From Polyangia bacterium (GTDB lineage: Bacteria > Myxococcota_A > Polyangia > Fen-1088), in assembly GCA_036268875.1 (NCBI GenBank), contig DATATI010000036.1, positions 62,001 to 126,000 on the forward strand: DNA of 64,000 nt, given 5' to 3'. The translations under genes and the position numbers were made by a program. Under the pieces are notes generated by a model. The model saw only the letters and a program-made list of their open reading frames with translations. It had not been told where the DNA came from and searched no databases. Of this stretch, positions 36,510 to 48,700 are shown piece by piece. Position 1 is the stretch's first letter; each line of letters starts with the position of its first letter.

Positions 36510-37757
36510 CTATGGTCCGAGCTGGATTTTTCGGATGCGGTTGAAGTGGTTGTCGTCGCCGGCCGTGCCGTCCGCGACGAACAGGGTGGTCCCGTCCGCC
36601 GTGAGGGCCAGCCCTTCCTGACCGAAGAACTGCGCCTGGGAACCGGCGCCGTCTTTCCAGCCAGCGGTGCCGGTGCCGGCGATGGTGGTGACCATTCCGT
36701 CTGCGCCGACGCGGCGGACGCGATAGCCGAGGTCGTCGGAGACGAAAATGTTGTCTTGCGCGTCGACGGCCAGCGCCTTCGGGCCATTGAACCGCGCCTG
36801 CAGAAGGGGGCCGTCAATGGCGCCGACGCCGCCGTCGCCGGCGAAGGTGGTGACCACGCCATCCACTGTCACCTGGCGCAGCCGATGGTTGCCGCGGTCG
36901 GCGACGATGATCCGTCCGTCGCTGAGCACGACGATTCCGTACGGCGCCGAGAACGCCGCCTGCATGCCGGTGCCGTCCGCGAACGAGCCCGAGCAGCCGA
37001 CCAGCCCGCCGCCGGCCACATTGCTGATCGCTCCCGAGGTCGGGTCGAAAAGAGAGACGCGGTTGTCCTCGTAGTTCGAGAACAGGAGGCGGCCGTCGGT
37101 CATGCCGACGAAGGATCGGGCGCGGCCCATGTCGGCCTTCAGCACCGTCGCCGTTCCAGTCATTGGATCCAGCGTCCACAGCGTGCCCGACTGCGGGTTC
37201 TTCTGGCCGGCGGGGTCGTAATCCGTGCTGACGTAAAGCGTTCCGTTCTTACCGTAGCCGAGGCCAAACGGCTGCTGGAAACCATCCTGGTCCGTGACCG
37301 TGGTGACCGACCCATCGGCCGCCACCCGCCGGATCCGGTTGTTGTCGTAGTCGCTGACCAGCAGGGTGCCGGCCGCTTCGATCAGCACGCCGACGGGATT
37401 TTCGAACGACGCGCTGGCAGCGTCGCCGTCCATGTTGCCGTAGTTCGTACTGCCCGAGAACGTCGAGACCGTGACGTTCGGTTGGAAGGTGACCATGTCC
37501 GCCGTGGTTGCCGGCGTGGTGCTGCCGCCAAACGTTGGGCAGGGATCGCCATCGCTGGAAAATCCGGCGTCCTTCGATGCGTCGCCGCCGGTCGTTCCGC
37601 TGGTGGCGCCGCCGCCTCCTTGGCCGACGCCGTTTCCACCAGAGCCGGTGGTGCCCGCGCTGTTGTTGCTGCTGCAGGCGGCACCCGCCGCGGTGAGCAA
37701 GAGGGCAAGAAAGCCAAGACGAAGAGCGATAGGTTCAGGGTTTCCGTGGGCTCGCAT
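36510..37757 (-). CDS. NHL-repeat lipoprotein (beta-propeller)
   Basis: A 415-residue lipoprotein: ATG 37757, lipobox GAAC (Cys about residue 28), Ser/Gly linker, then six or so NHL repeats from about residue 90 (NPVGVLIEAAGTLLVSDYDN-type, with NRIRRV; GIVVLSDGRIIVADRGNHRLRQV; KALAVDAQDNIFVSDD). NHL propellers bind proteins or ligands; a surface role is likely. The gene lies 63 nt after the flippase stop on the same strand and may be co-transcribed with it. Confidence 0.88.
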   Translation of the reverse strand: MRAHGNPEPIALRLGFLALLLTAAGAACSSNNSAGTTGSGGNGVGQGGGGATSGTTGGDASKDAGFSSDGDPCPTFGGSTTPATTADMVTFQPNVTVSTFSGSTNYGNMDGDAASASFENPVGVLIEAAGTLLVSDYDNNRIRRVAADGSVTTVTDQDGFQQPFGLGYGKNGTLYVSTDYDPAGQKNPQSGTLWTLDPMTGTATVLKADMGRARSFVGMTDGRLLFSNYEDNRVSLFDPTSGAISNVAGGGLVGCSGSFADGTGMQAAFSAPYGIVVLSDGRIIVADRGNHRLRQVTVDGVVTTFAGDGGVGAIDGPLLQARFNGPKALAVDAQDNIFVSDDLGYRVRRVGADGMVTTIAGTGTAGWKDGAGSQAQFFGQEGLALTADGTTLFVADGTAGDDNHFNRIRKIQLGP

Positions 37758-37820
37758 ACCGGAAACGTAAGTCGTCTCGGCGACGCGGTCGATTTTCTGC
37801 ACCGCTTTTTTCGCGGTCGT

Positions 37821-39317
37821 CTAACCGGCTGGCCGCCGGAACCCACCGTGCAACAACGACAGGAGATCCTTGGCCAACCCGCGCGCGAAGACCAGCACCG
37901 CGACCAGGTAGGCCAGGCCGCCGGCGGCAATTTCAGCGAATAACCCCAGCAGGTGCGAATGAATTCCGAGGGCCTGGATCCCTGACCGCGTCCCCAGAAC
38001 GGCGGCCACCAGCGGAATCGCGCACAGCACCGGCGGCACCAAGGGGCGCAAAAATTGCCCGGCCGGCACCTGATCGATCTTGTGCAGGATGTACGCGGTC
38101 AGCGGCAACCGCGCCATGAAGGCCAGCCCGACCGCCACGCACGCCCACAGCGGGCCCATGCGCCCGACGGTGAACAGCAGCGCCATCAGCAGCACGAAGG
38201 TGAAGATCTCGATCGCGGCCGCCATGCGCGGGCGCAGCTTGACCTGCAGGTACGCCACCACCACGCCGGTGATGGGACGCGGGAACGAGATCGCCGCCAG
38301 CACCAGCAGCATCGGGCCAACCTCGGCCCAGCGCTTGTCGAAGAAGACCTGGGCCAGCGTCGGGGCGATGACGCCCAGACCGACCGCCATCGGCACCATG
38401 ATCAGCGCCAGCAGCGGCAGCGAGCGGAGCATGGCCGCCCGTCTGTCACTGGCGCGCGAGCGGGCGAACGCCGCCTGCAAGACATCGGACACCTGCTCGC
38501 CGATCTGCACCGCGGGAACATCGGCCAGGTTGTAGGCCAGGTTGTAAGCGCCCAGGATCGCCGGCCCGAACAGATAGGACACCGCCAGGTTGTCCCAGCG
38601 GCGGCTGGCGAAGACCGCGAACGCGCCCAGCCACACCACCGACCCGAAGGCGGCGATGTCCCGCAGCACGCGGCGGTTCAAGCGATGCGGTTCGACCCAG
38701 TCGCGCCAGTGAATGCGCGCCACCAGCGCGGTCAGGCGCGCGCCGCTGCGAACCAGGTTGGCCACGACGATGGCCATCCCGCCCCATCCCAGCACGGCCA
38801 GCGACAGCGACATCACCGTGTAGATCAGCTCGCCGCCGCCGCGGATGACGGCCAGGGCGCCGAATTCCATCTTGCGCACCAGCACGCGTTCGGGCACGAA
38901 GGCCAGGCGATCGATGGCCACCGTCAGCACCATGCCCGGCAGGTACCGCACCAGCGTCGGCGCGCCCACCAGCGGGGCCAGGTTGTGCCCCAGCAGCAGC
39001 ACCAGGGCGAAGGCGGCGAAGCCCAGGATCACGTGCACCAGCGTGGCGTGGAACATCACCTCGCGGTCGGCTTCCGGGTGGGTGATGAGGTACGTGCCCA
39101 CGCCCAGCGTCGAAAATTGATTGGCGGTCATCGCCAGCACGGTCGCCGCCGACACCTCGCCGTATTCGTAGGGCGCCAGATACCGGGTCAAGATCAGGGT
39201 GCCGACCACGCCGAGAAAACGCGTGAACAGGCCGCTTAGCACCGTCCAGAAGCTGCCGCGCACGGTGGCGCGGCGGATGCTGCCGGGCGGGTTTCCGCCG
39301 GGGGGGGAGGCCGTCAC
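37821..39317 (-). CDS. Polysaccharide flippase (Wzx/MOP superfamily)
   Basis: A 498-residue membrane protein with about 12-14 hydrophobic segments, beginning with the family's GSFWTVLSGLFTRFLGVVGTLILTRYLAP (cytosolic helix then first TM) and AYNLAYNLADVPA in the middle, typical of O-antigen/capsule repeat-unit flippases (Polysacc_synt family). It should move lipid-linked sugar units across the inner membrane. No glycosyltransferases are adjacent; the nearest sugar genes are 20 kb away at the right end. It is divergent from asnS (95-bp gap). Confidence 0.9.
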   Translation of the reverse strand: MTASPPGGNPPGSIRRATVRGSFWTVLSGLFTRFLGVVGTLILTRYLAPYEYGEVSAATVLAMTANQFSTLGVGTYLITHPEADREVMFHATLVHVILGFAAFALVLLLGHNLAPLVGAPTLVRYLPGMVLTVAIDRLAFVPERVLVRKMEFGALAVIRGGGELIYTVMSLSLAVLGWGGMAIVVANLVRSGARLTALVARIHWRDWVEPHRLNRRVLRDIAAFGSVVWLGAFAVFASRRWDNLAVSYLFGPAILGAYNLAYNLADVPAVQIGEQVSDVLQAAFARSRASDRRAAMLRSLPLLALIMVPMAVGLGVIAPTLAQVFFDKRWAEVGPMLLVLAAISFPRPITGVVVAYLQVKLRPRMAAAIEIFTFVLLMALLFTVGRMGPLWACVAVGLAFMARLPLTAYILHKIDQVPAGQFLRPLVPPVLCAIPLVAAVLGTRSGIQALGIHSHLLGLFAEIAAGGLAYLVAVLVFARGLAKDLLSLLHGGFRRPAG

Positions 39318-39412
39318 GGCGCGCAGGTTAACATGCGCCGCGCGCGACGATCGCCTTCGCCACCGTCGCCGGCGTCTGTCGTCGCGCCGCGAACCGGTTT
39401 AAAACTAGAAGC

Positions 39413-40831
39413 ATGCAAGCAGCTCCGGTAGCCAGCGTGGCGGCAGCGATGAGCGGGCAGGTCGCGGTGGGCGCGAGCATCACCGTGCGCGGCTGGGTAC
39501 GCACGCGGCGCGACTCGAAGGCGGGCCTTTCGTTCATCCATCTGCACGATGGGTCGGGCTTCGAGCCGATCCAGGTCGTCGCTCCAAACACGCTGGCGAA
39601 CTATGAGGCGGAGATCGCCAAGCTGACCGCCGGCTGCGCCGTCATCGCCACCGGCGTCCTGGCCGCCAGCCAAGGCAAGGGGCAGGCGGTCGAGCTGCAG
39701 GCGACGGCCATTCAGGTGGTGGGCTGGGTCGACGATCCCGAGACCTACCCGATGCAGCAGAAGCGGCACTCGCTGGAGTACCTGCGCGAGGTGGCGCACC
39801 TGCGGCCGCGCACCAACACCATCGGCGCCCTGGCCCGGGTGCGCCACTGCCTGAGCATGGCCATCCACCGGTTTTTCCACCAGCACGGCTTCTTCTGGGT
39901 GCACACGCCGATCATCACCGCCAGCGACTGCGAAGGCGCCGGCGAGATGTTCCGGGTCAGCACGCTGGATCTGGCCAACCCGGATCGCATCCCGCGCGCT
40001 GCCGACGGCAGGCCCGATTTTGCCCAGGACTTCTTCGGCAAGGAAGCGTTCCTGACCGTCAGCGGCCAGCTGAACGTCGAGACCTACTGCCTGGCCCTGT
40101 CCAAGGTCTACACCTTCGGTCCCACCTTCCGCGCCGAGAACAGCAACACCAGCCGCCACCTGGCCGAGTTCTGGATGGTCGAGCCCGAGATCGCCTTCGC
40201 CGATCTGGCCGCCGATGCTGATCTGGCCGAAGAATTCTTAAAGTATATCTTGAAGGCTTTGCTGGACGAGCGCGGCGATGACATGAAGTTCTTCGCCGAG
40301 CGCATCGACAAGGATTGCGTTACGCGGGTGGAAAAATTTGTCGCCTCACGCTTTGAACGGATGAGCTACACCGACGCCATTGCCGCCCTGGAGAAGAGCG
40401 GGAAGGCGTTCGAGTTCCCGGTGCGCTGGGGAATGGACCTGCAGTCCGAACACGAACGCTGGCTGACCGAGGAGCACGTCAAGCGCCCGGTGGTGGTGAT
40501 GAACTATCCGAAGGAGATAAAGGCGTTCTACATGCGGGTGAACGACGACGGAAAGACCGTCGCCGCGATGGACGTGCTGGCCCCTGGCATCGGCGAGATC
40601 ATCGGCGGCTCGCAGCGCGAGGAGCGCCTGGACGTGCTGGACGCGCGCCTCGGCGATTTCAAGTTGGATCCCAAGACGTACTGGTGGTATCGCGACCTGC
40701 GCCGGTACGGCACCGTGCCGCACGCCGGGTTCGGCCTGGGCCTGGAACGCACGATCATCTATGCCACCGGGATGAACAACATCCGCGACGTCATTCCGTT
40801 TCCGCGGGCGCCCGGCCAGGCGGCGTTCTGA
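39413..40831 (+). CDS. asnS: Asparaginyl-tRNA synthetase
   Basis: A 472-residue class IIb synthetase charging tRNA-Asn. N-terminal OB-fold anticodon-binding domain (about residues 20-115; [23 protein letters not shown]), then a catalytic domain with motif 1 around [21 protein letters not shown], motif 2 [23 protein letters not shown]-type (positions 40120-40190) and motif 3 [10 protein letters not shown] near the end. EPE in motif 2 and SGQLNVE support Asn rather than Asp specificity. Length matches E. coli AsnS (466). It is a housekeeping gene. Confidence 0.97.
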   Translation: MQAAPVASVAAAMSGQVAVGASITVRGWVRTRRDSKAGLSFIHLHDGSGFEPIQVVAPNTLANYEAEIAKLTAGCAVIATGVLAASQGKGQAVELQATAIQVVGWVDDPETYPMQQKRHSLEYLREVAHLRPRTNTIGALARVRHCLSMAIHRFFHQHGFFWVHTPIITASDCEGAGEMFRVSTLDLANPDRIPRAADGRPDFAQDFFGKEAFLTVSGQLNVETYCLALSKVYTFGPTFRAENSNTSRHLAEFWMVEPEIAFADLAADADLAEEFLKYILKALLDERGDDMKFFAERIDKDCVTRVEKFVASRFERMSYTDAIAALEKSGKAFEFPVRWGMDLQSEHERWLTEEHVKRPVVVMNYPKEIKAFYMRVNDDGKTVAAMDVLAPGIGEIIGGSQREERLDVLDARLGDFKLDPKTYWWYRDLRRYGTVPHAGFGLGLERTIIYATGMNNIRDVIPFPRAPGQAAF

Positions 40832-41012
40832 ACCCGGCGCACCGGCGCCACAATCGGCCCAGGCGAATTGCCCGGGATCGTGTTTCCGTCTCCTCTCTGG
40901 TTCGGTAAACAATCGCCTTGCCGCCGTTTCTGCTTTTCTGGGCGGTAAATCGTGCATTAGTCTGGGTTCGCCCACCGCAGCGTCGACTGCCGCGGGTGAT
41001 GAGGAGATCGCT

Positions 41013-42695
41013 GTGAAATCGCAATCGCTGGCTTGGTCGGTCGTGCCCCTGTTTGCGCTGGGTGCTTGCGCGTCGGTCAAGCCGGGCGCCACCACCGGCA
41101 GCGACGCCGGTTCGACTGGCACCGGGGGCGGCAACGGCGGCGGCACAGGCGGCGTCAGCTCCACCGATGCCGGCAGCGGCACCGGCGGCACGCCGCTGCC
41201 GACGTCGTGCGCCCCCACCTGCACCGACTTTCCCGCCGACCCGATCATCGTCAGCGGCGCGCCCACCGACGCCCCGACCATGTTCGGCGCGCCCGGTGGC
41301 GACAGCGCGGGCGCGGGACCGTGCCTTTCCGATCCTCAGGACGGCACGCTGTTCCCGGGCAACTGGCTGCGCCCGCGCTTCGCCTTCACCGGCGGCGTCG
41401 GCCAGAACCTGTTCGAGCTGCGCCTGCACAGCGACAGCGAGAAGAACGATCTGGTCGTCTACACCACCACGTCGCCCTGGGCCATGCCCAAGGACATGTG
41501 GCAGGCGCTGGGCCGCAACGTGATCAACAAACCGATCACCGTCACCGTGCGCAGCCTGGCCACCGCCGGCGCGAACAAGACGGTGTCCGCCAGCGCGCCG
41601 TCGAGCTTTACCATCGCTCCGGTCGGCGTCAACGGATCGATCGTCTACTGGACCACCAGCATGACCTCGGGCGGGCTGTCGGCGTTGAAGGGCTTCAAGG
41701 TCGGCGACGAGACCGTCAGCACCGTGATGACGCCGGCGATGGTCGACCCGACCGTCCAGTGCATCGGTTGCCACGTCTCCACACCCGACGGCGCCTTCAT
41801 CGGCATGGCGGTGAACAAGGCGCCCGACCACGCCGATCCCGCCAGCCTGGCCATCCGTTCGGGGACCACCGGGCAAGAGCCGGCGTTCTTAAGCGCGTCG
41901 GCTCGGATGCTGCTGTCGCGGCCGGTGCAGCAGGTGGCGGCGTTCTCGGGTGGGCACTGGGCTCTGGGCGATCACGTGGGGCTGTCGATGTACCAGGACC
42001 GCGACATCATCTGGACCGATCTGGAAGCGACGTCGATGGCCCAGGACACGGCCTGGGGAGTCATCGCCCGCACCGGCGACACCGGCACGCCGGTCTCGCC
42101 GACCTGGAGCCACGACGGCATGACGGTGGCGTACACCTCGGTCAAGAACGGGACCACCGACACCGGCCTGCGCGTACTGTCGGGGCTGGGATCGCTTTAC
42201 ACAGTGCCCTACGGCGCTCGCAAGGGCGGCGCCGCGACCGTTCTCAAAGGCGGCGACGATCCGAGCTTCCACGCCTACTATCCAGCGTTCTCGCCCGACG
42301 ATCACTACCTGGCCTTCACCCGCGCCCCCAGCAGCGGCATCAGCTATGACATCCCGGCGGCCGAGGTGTTCTTGCTGCCGCGCGAAGGCGCCACCACGCC
42401 GACCCGCTTGGCGGCCAACGATCCGCCCAAGTGCTCGAACCGCACCAGCCCCGGCGTCACCAATAGCTGGCCCAAGTGGGCGCCGACCGTCGGACTGTCC
42501 AGCGGCACGTCGTACTACTGGCTGACGTTTTCCTCGCGGCGTCTGAACGGCAGCCCGCAGATCTTCATCACCGCCCTCACCGTCACCGAGACCGGCCTGG
42601 TGAACACCTACCCCGCGCTTTACGTGTGGAACCAGCCGGCGACGGAGTCGAACCACACGCCGGCCTGGGACGTGTTCCAGATTTCGGTGCAGTAG
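41013..42695 (+). CDS. TolB/PD40-like beta-propeller lipoprotein with one CxxCH motif
   Basis: A 560-residue lipoprotein. GTG 41013 follows aggaga; lipobox LGAC (Cys about residue 19), then a Gly/Thr/Ser linker to about residue 65. The C-terminal half has PD40/WD40-like strands (SPTWSHDGMTVAYTSV, AYYPAFSPDDHYLAFTRAP, FLTFSSRR-type), as in TolB-like and hydrazine-synthase-alpha-like proteins. A single haem-binding signature CIGCH lies near residue 251 (VQCIGCHVSTPDG), a combination seen in secreted multihaem-associated propellers. Electron transfer or surface binding is possible. Its stop is 12 nt from the convergent NRPS-B stop. Confidence 0.82.
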   Translation: MKSQSLAWSVVPLFALGACASVKPGATTGSDAGSTGTGGGNGGGTGGVSSTDAGSGTGGTPLPTSCAPTCTDFPADPIIVSGAPTDAPTMFGAPGGDSAGAGPCLSDPQDGTLFPGNWLRPRFAFTGGVGQNLFELRLHSDSEKNDLVVYTTTSPWAMPKDMWQALGRNVINKPITVTVRSLATAGANKTVSASAPSSFTIAPVGVNGSIVYWTTSMTSGGLSALKGFKVGDETVSTVMTPAMVDPTVQCIGCHVSTPDGAFIGMAVNKAPDHADPASLAIRSGTTGQEPAFLSASARMLLSRPVQQVAAFSGGHWALGDHVGLSMYQDRDIIWTDLEATSMAQDTAWGVIARTGDTGTPVSPTWSHDGMTVAYTSVKNGTTDTGLRVLSGLGSLYTVPYGARKGGAATVLKGGDDPSFHAYYPAFSPDDHYLAFTRAPSSGISYDIPAAEVFLLPREGATTPTRLAANDPPKCSNRTSPGVTNSWPKWAPTVGLSSGTSYYWLTFSSRRLNGSPQIFITALTVTETGLVNTYPALYVWNQPATESNHTPAWDVFQISVQ

Positions 42696-42707
42696 TTGCC
42701 GGCACGG

Positions 42708-45700
42708 TCAGCGCTTGCGACGCTGCAGGGCCGCGCGGCGCACCTGGGCGCGATCGACGCCAGCTTGACTGGCGACCGGCGGCGGGCCAGGCGTGGTGTC
42801 TGTCGGCGACGGCGCGCCCGGTGTGGCGCCCAGGTGGGCGGCCAGCGCGCTGATGGTGGGAAAGCGAAACAGATCCAGCAACGACACCGTTCGTCCCAGC
42901 GCCGCCCCCAGCAGGCCGCTGGCCCGCACCACCAAGAGCGAGTTCGCGCCCAGGTCGAAAAAATTGTCGCGCGTGCCGACCTCTTCCAGGCCGAGGAGCT
43001 GCTGCCAGCAGCGGGCGATCAGGCGTTCCAGCTCGTTGGCCGGCGGCGTGGCGGGTGTGGCGCTGACCGGGCGCTGCGGGCGCTCGGGCGCCGGCAAGGC
43101 CTGGCGATCGATCTTACCGTTCGGGGTCAGCGGTAACCGCGGCAGCACGACGAACGCCGCCGGCACCATGTAGTCGGGCAGGCGATCGGCCAGCTGCGCG
43201 CGCAAGGTGGCCATCAGGTCGTCGCCGGCAGCGGCGTTGGCGGCGCGCGCGGCGGCACCTGGACGGCGCACCAGCTCGTCGACGGTCGGCATCGCGGTGG
43301 GACGCGCGCCCGCCGCGGCCATCGAGAAAGCCGGCGTCGCGACAGTGGTGGCGCCGCGCGGCCGGAAAGTAGCATCGAAGGCGTCCAGCTTTCCCGAGGC
43401 GGCGAAGGTGAGGGCGACGTCGAAGGCCGACGCCAGCGACCACAACGCTTCGGGATCGAGGCCGCGCGGCTCCGCGAATGCCGGCGCGCGCAGATCGGCG
43501 GCGGTGAGGACGGCGGTGTCGCTGGTGCTGCCGGCCAGGCGCCGCTCGGCCTGCACGCTGTCGGTGACGCGAACGTTGGGCAGATCGACGAAGGTGAGCC
43601 CGGCCGGCGGGGCGCTCGCCAGGGCGGCGCGCACCGCTGCCAGCGTGGCGTCGTCGCCCAGCGCTTGCACCGCTGGCGCCGCTGCCGGCACCGGCGCCGG
43701 CGCGCGCGTGCCCAGGACGACGTCATAGCGAAAACGGTTCATCTCGTTGCCGGCGCGGCCGCGCTTGAGCGACAGCGCTGCCCATTTGATCGCCGGCAGC
43801 CGCGCACCCAGGATCTCCGGCGAGAAGAAGCGCGGGTCGATGGCCAGCTCGGCGTCCTGCAGGCGTCGGCGATCGATGCGGCGGCGCAGCTCGTCGGCGG
43901 TGGCGTCGTCGGCGGCGCGGCCGAGCTCGATCCAGGCGTGCTGGGCCGGCAGCAGGCCCAGGTGGCGCACGTCGCCGACGAAGATCGATCCGCCCGGGCC
44001 GAGCACGCGGATGGCGTGCTCCAGCACGCGCAGCAAATACCCTGCGTCCGGGAAATACTGCACCACCGAATTGATGACCACGGTGTCGAAGTGTCCGGCG
44101 GGCAGCGACGACAGCTCGGCGGCCTCGCCTTGCTTCAAGGTCACCTGCGCCAGCGCCCGCTGCTGCACCTTGCGCTGCAACCGCCCCAGCACCGTCGCAG
44201 AAAAATCGACGCCCACGTATTCCTCGCAGCCGGGCCCGAGGCGCAGCAGCAACAGGCCGGCCCCGCACCCGAGCTCCAGAATGCGCCGCGGTTTCAAGGC
44301 GGCGATGCAGGCCACGGTGTGCCCGACCCATTCGCGCATCTCCTCGGCGGGGATGGGCGCGCCGGTGACGCTGCTGGTCCACCCGGTGAAATCGTCGTCG
44401 GACGCCGCGGCGCCGGTGTGGTCGGTTGCTCCCTCGGCGATCTGGCCGTAGGTCTCGTCCCAGATGGCGCGCCAGCGCCGCACGTCGGCGCCGTCGTCGG
44501 CGGCGCGGGCGGCGGGCGCGGCGGCGGGCGCCTCGTCGCGCGGCACCACGTAGGCGCACAGGCGTTTGTCGCCCGGAAGATCTTCGCGCGCGAGCACCAC
44601 CACCTCGCGCACCGCCGGGTGGGCGCCGATGGCCGCCTCGATCTCGCCGAGCTCGATGCGGTAGCCGCGGATCTTCACCTGGTGATCGATGCGGCCGAGA
44701 AAGTCGATGGTGCCGTCGGGGCGATAGCGGGCCAGATCGCCGGTGCGGTACAGGCGCGCGCCGGGATCGGCGCCGGGAAAGGGATCAGCGACGAAGCGCT
44801 CGCGGGTGAGATCGGCGCGGCCGAGATAGCCGCGCACCACGCCGTGACCGCCGATGAGCAGCTCGCCGGCCACGCCCACCGGGCACGGCTGCATCTGCCC
44901 GTCGACGATGAAGATGCGGGTGTTGGCGATGGGCCGCCCGACGGTGATGCGGGCGCCGTCGCGCGGGACCAGCGCGGTTGTCGACCAGACGGTGGTCTCG
45001 GTGGGGCCGTACATGTTCAAGATCTGTCCGCGCACCAAGGTACCGAGACGCTGCGCCAGCGCCGATGACAGCGCCTCGCCGCCCAGCAGCAGCTTGTCCA
45101 GATGCCCCAGCGCATCGGCGGTGGCCGGATCGTCCAGCAGCACCTGGGCCAGCGACGGCGTGCACTGCAGGTGCGTGACCCCGTACCGGCGAATCAGCGC
45201 CGCCACCGACGGATCGTCGTCATCGTCGCCGACACTGCTGGCGCTGGTGATGGTCGCCGCCGGCGGTTGATTGGCCCGCGCCCGCACCTGGTCGAGAAAG
45301 CGCAGGCTGTCCAGCACCACGTCGGCGTCCACGCCAAAGTCGATCAAGCAGGCGATCTCGTCGACGCCGACGGCGCGCAGCTTGTCCACCATCCGCAGGC
45401 AGCGCTCGGGCGTGCCGAACAGGCCACTCGTTTCGAAATAGCGCTCGAAGGCGTGCGCCATCAGTGCTTCGTCTTCTTCGGCGGTCAGCTCGCGCAGGGG
45501 CGCGCCCTCGGCGGCGCCGTGGTTGGCCCCACCGGGCTGGGCGAAGGCGGGGAACTGCCAGCGGGTCTGCTTGATGAGATCGGTCGAGGTGGCCAGATAC
45601 GCCAGGAACGGCCCGCGCACACGCGCCCGCACCTCGGCCAGGTCGGCGCCGACGAAGGTGTGCAGCATCAGGCTGACGGTCCCTTGTCCCGGCCGCTGGG

Positions 45701-48700
45701 CGCGCGCGGTTCGGTACACCGCCAGTTTTTGCCGCAGATCCTCCAGCGACTGACCCAGCATGTTGGTCAGCACGTTGGCCCCCATCTCGCCGGCGGCGCG
45801 AAAAGTGTCAGGGCTGCCCGCCGCCGTCAGCCAGATGGGTGGATCGGTCTGCAGCGGCGGCGGAAGGATCTTTACGGTGATGGCGCTGCCGTTGCCGCTG
45901 CGGGCGGGGATCGATTCGCCCCGCCATAAGGCGCGGATGGTTTCCAGACTGCGCAGCATGATCGCCTTGCGATCGGCGTAGCGATCGGGCGCCAGCGCGA
46001 AGTCGTTGGCGTGCCAGCCCGAGGCGAACGACAGCCCGACCCGACCACCCGAAAGATTGTCGACCACCGACCACTCCTCGGCGACGCGAATCGGATCGTG
46101 CAGCGGCAACACCACGCTGCCGGCGCGCAGCTGGATGCGTGTGGTGATGGTGGCCAGGGCGGCGCTGGTGATCGCCGGGTTGGGATAAAGGCCGCCGAAG
46201 GCGTGAAAGTGCCGCTCGGGCGTCCACACGGCGGCGAAGTCGTGGGCGTCGGCGAAGCGCGCGCCTTCCAGCAACAACCGATAGCGATCGCGCGCCGACC
46301 CGCCGGCGTCGGCGGCGAAATAGAACAGGCTGAAGTCCATCTTGCGCGTCGGCGCGCCGGCGCTGATCGTCGGCGCGGTATCGGGTTGTGGTGGGGCTTG
46401 GGCTTGCGCCGAGGCGCGGGTCAGGGCCGCCCGATCGCGCTCGGGCGCGATCACCACTTGAAAGCCGCGAGCCAACGTCCACAGCAGCTCCAGCACCGAG
46501 ATGTCGAAAGACAGGCTGGTGACCGCCAGCCAGACACCGGGCCCGGCGGCCGGGTCCAGCACGGCGTCCATCCCGGCGAAGAAGTTGATGACGTTGCGGT
46601 GCTCGATCATCACCCCCTTGGGGCGGCCGGTGGAGCCCGATGTAAAAATAACGTAAGCCAGGTTCTCGGGCCGGGCGGTGGCCGCGGGCAGCGCCGGGCC
46701 GGGATCGCCGCCGGACGGCAGCTCATCCAGCGCGATGATGGTCGTGGTGGTGGCATGAGCGGGCAGGCGCGCGGTCAGCCGCGCTTGCGTCACCACCACC
46801 CGGGCGGCGCTGTCCTCCAGCATCATCGCCAGGCGTTCATCGGGATAGCTGGGATCCAGCGGCATGTAGGCCCCGCCCGCTTTCAAGATCGCCAGCAACG
46901 CCACCGCCAGCTCCAGCGAGCGTTCGACGAAGATGCCGGCCAGGACATCCGGTCCCACGCCCAGCACGCGCAGCCGCCGGGCCAGATCATCGGCGCGGCG
47001 CTCCAGCTCGGCGTAGGTCAGCGAGCGGCCGCCGAACACCACCGCGATTGCATCCGGGGTGCGCGCCGCTTGCTCGGCGATGACGTCGTGGACACAGCGA
47101 TCGGCGGGATAGCGAGTCTGCGTGGCGTTCCAGTCGACCAGCAGCCGCCGGCGATCGTCGGCGCTGAGCAACGGGTGTTCGCTGATCGGACGCGCCCGAT
47201 CGGCTAGCGCCGCAGTCAGCAATGAGCTGAGCTGCCGGCCCAGGCCGGCGACCAAGGCCGCGTCGACGACGTCGGGCGCGAAGACCCACTCGACCGAGTC
47301 GGAAGCGCCGGGGTCGATCACCAGCGCCAGGTCGAAGGCGCCCAGGGCGGCCGTCGGATCGCCGGCGGCGCTGTCGCCGTCACCCACGATCACGGCCACC
47401 GGGAACGCGCGTTGCTCGGCGGTGGTGGCGCGCAAGGCTGGCTGGCGCTGGTACAGGTCCGCGGTGTACGGGAGTCGGGCGCGGACCATCGTGCGTTCGG
47501 CGCGCACCGCCGCCAGCCAGGCGTCGAACGAAGCGTCGACCGTCGCCGTCAGGCGCAGCGGCACCGCGGGCGCGAACAGCCGCCCAGCATTGACGTCGCC
47601 GCCCAGCAGGCGCCCGAGCTCGGCATCGCGATAGGCCACGTCGAACGGGCCGTCCTGGCCCAGGCGCAACAGCAATGCTCCGGCGGCGGCGAGGATCAGC
47701 TCGACACGGTGGTCGGCGCCGCTCTCGGTCGCCACGGCCGGCGGCAGCGCCGTTCGCAGGCGGGCGCGTTCGTGCGACGGGGCGGCGGGGCCGTCGGGGC
47801 CGTCGGGGCCATTGGCGCGCACGCTGGCCGGAACGCCCGCGGGGTGCGCCGTCGTCAAGCGTTGGATCCAGAACGATTCGTGGCGCGCGGCTGCCGCGTC
47901 CAGATCACCCAGCCACTGGGCAGCGGCCGGAGCCAGCACCGACAGCGCATCGCCCTCGCGCATTCCCAGGGCGGCGGCCAGCGCGCGCGGGGTCAGCGGC
48001 TGTCCGTCGAGCGTGGCCGCCGATCGGATCGCCAGCGGGCCGGTCGCTGTTCCGACGGTGAACGCGTCGTCGGAGATGCGGCCCACCACACCGGGTGACA
48101 GGACGGCGGTTGCCTTGTTCGCCGCGGCCAGCGTCGTCACCACCGCCGCGCCGTCGCGCGAAATGATCTTCGGTAGACCCAGCGGGTTCGCCTCCGATCC
48201 GAACGACAGCGCGCGCACCAGCGCATCCAGCTCGGCCCCTGGACGATCCCAGGCCAGCACCGACGCCGCCGCCGGCCGCCGCTGGCGCGGAAAATAACTG
48301 CGCGCCGCCGCGTCCTGGGGGCGCGGCGACAGACGCCCCGAGGTGAGATCGCCCAGCAGCGCCTGGAACGACGCCAGCGCGGCGTCGTGGCACTTGGTGT
48401 TCAGGCTCAGCGCGGTCTCGTCGGCGGCGATGGCGATGGATTGCTGCGCCAGAATGTTGCCGCCGTCCACCCGCTCGGTCATCTCGTGCCAGGTGACGCC
48501 GTGGCTGCGTTCGCCGGCAATGATCGCCCACGACGTCACGTGAAAGCCGGCGTACCGGGGCAGGGGACTGTCGTGATAGTTGATGGCCGCGCGCCTGGCC
48601 AGCCGCAGGATCTCCGTCGGCGTGACGCGCGGGTTGACGATGCTGAACAGATAATCGAACGGCCGTTCGGCCAGCGCGGGCGCCAGCGCGGCGTCGGCCG

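Noticed and set aside
43665-46500. Long open frames on the + strand opposite NRPS-B
   Set aside because: They are antisense to clear NRPS domains, rich in Arg/Gly/Ala and have no domain; such frames are expected in GC-rich coding DNA.
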